DNA of 64,000 nucleotides from Winogradskyella arenosi (GTDB lineage Bacteria; Bacteroidota; Bacteroidia; Flavobacteriales; Flavobacteriaceae): positions 124,001 through 188,000 of the forward strand of contig NZ_QPJO01000002.1 of assembly GCF_003337305.1 (NCBI RefSeq), given 5' to 3'. Below the pieces are notes generated by a model. It was not told the origin of the DNA, ran no database searches, and was given only the letters and a program-made list of their open reading frames with translations. Below are positions 63,951-64,000 of the stretch, piece by piece. Positions within the stretch are counted from its first letter, which is position 1. Every line of letters starts with the position of its first letter. Position numbers and translations under genes: made by a program.

Positions 63951-64000
63951 CTAAATAACGCTTAAAAATAATTTAATAACACCATAGACTTTCAAAAAAT

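Noticed and set aside
1..64000. Ulvan, alginate or agar/porphyran degradation as the purpose of the locus.
   Set aside because: No polysaccharide lyase and no GH16/GH86/GH50-type protein was recognised; GH29, GH95-like and fucose catabolism point to fucose-rich polysaccharide. L-galactose-containing substrates cannot be fully excluded.
1..64000. tRNA, rRNA, CRISPR arrays, insertion sequences, sulfatase-maturation enzymes.
   Set aside because: Looked for and not seen; the maturation enzyme needed by the 12 sulfatases must be encoded elsewhere.

Overview
The window looks like part of the chromosome of a marine Flavobacteriaceae bacterium (Formosa-like; genus not provable from the sequence). 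The DNA is AT-rich. Promoters carry the Bacteroidetes -7 box TAnnTTTG. Four secreted proteins end in a type IX secretion (T9SS) sorting domain, and there is a hybrid two-component sensor-regulator typical of Bacteroidetes polysaccharide loci. The whole window reads as one large polysaccharide utilization locus for a sulfated, L-fucose-containing polysaccharide, most likely a fucoidan (algal sulfated fucan). This follows from the combination of L-fucose catabolism genes, GH29 and GH95-type fucosidases and 12 sulfatases.

Layout. (1) 1-7977, intracellular fucose use: fucP permease (cut by the window edge), lactaldehyde dehydrogenase and an AraC regulator on the minus strand; class II aldolase, FucI isomerase and an FGGY kinase on the plus strand. 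(2) 8247-16550, sensing and surface: a 1376-residue hybrid two-component regulator, a small Lys-tailed secreted protein, a carboxypeptidase-regulatory-like secreted protein, and a YadA-head/C1q-like repeat protein. (3) 17024-23940, plus strand: a sulfatase, two related T9SS proteins and an outer-membrane beta-barrel receptor. (4) 24207-54573, a 30-kb run of minus-strand genes: nine sulfatases, a GH95-like and a GH29 enzyme, two members of an unassigned (beta/alpha)-type hydrolase family, a T9SS hydrolase with a GH29-like active-site segment, a lipoprotein with duplicated modules, an EF-hand esterase, a DUF6786-like protein and a deleted, frameshifted esterase pseudogene. (5) 54789-63950, plus strand: a TonB-dependent receptor, GH29, a third member of the unassigned hydrolase family and two sulfatases.

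How it works together (inference). Surface and periplasmic sulfatases, esterases and hydrolases strip and cut the polymer. The TonB-dependent receptor imports fragments; no SusD partner is present here. Periplasmic GH29/GH95 enzymes release L-fucose, FucP imports it, and isomerase, kinase and aldolase give dihydroxyacetone phosphate and lactaldehyde, which the dehydrogenase oxidises to lactate.

The most notable new signal is a 26-bp DNA element found at the same position, 22 bp upstream of a -7 box, in front of at least five minus-strand transcription units (GH29, GH95-like, T9SS hydrolase, module lipoprotein, lactaldehyde dehydrogenase), with a probable sixth before a T9SS sulfatase. It would define a single regulon joining polymer breakdown to fucose catabolism. 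Other strong leads are the three-paralog hydrolase family, a GH95-like enzyme with altered catalytic residues, and an undescribed beta-rich module shared by surface proteins. No rRNA, tRNA, CRISPR array or intact insertion sequence was seen.
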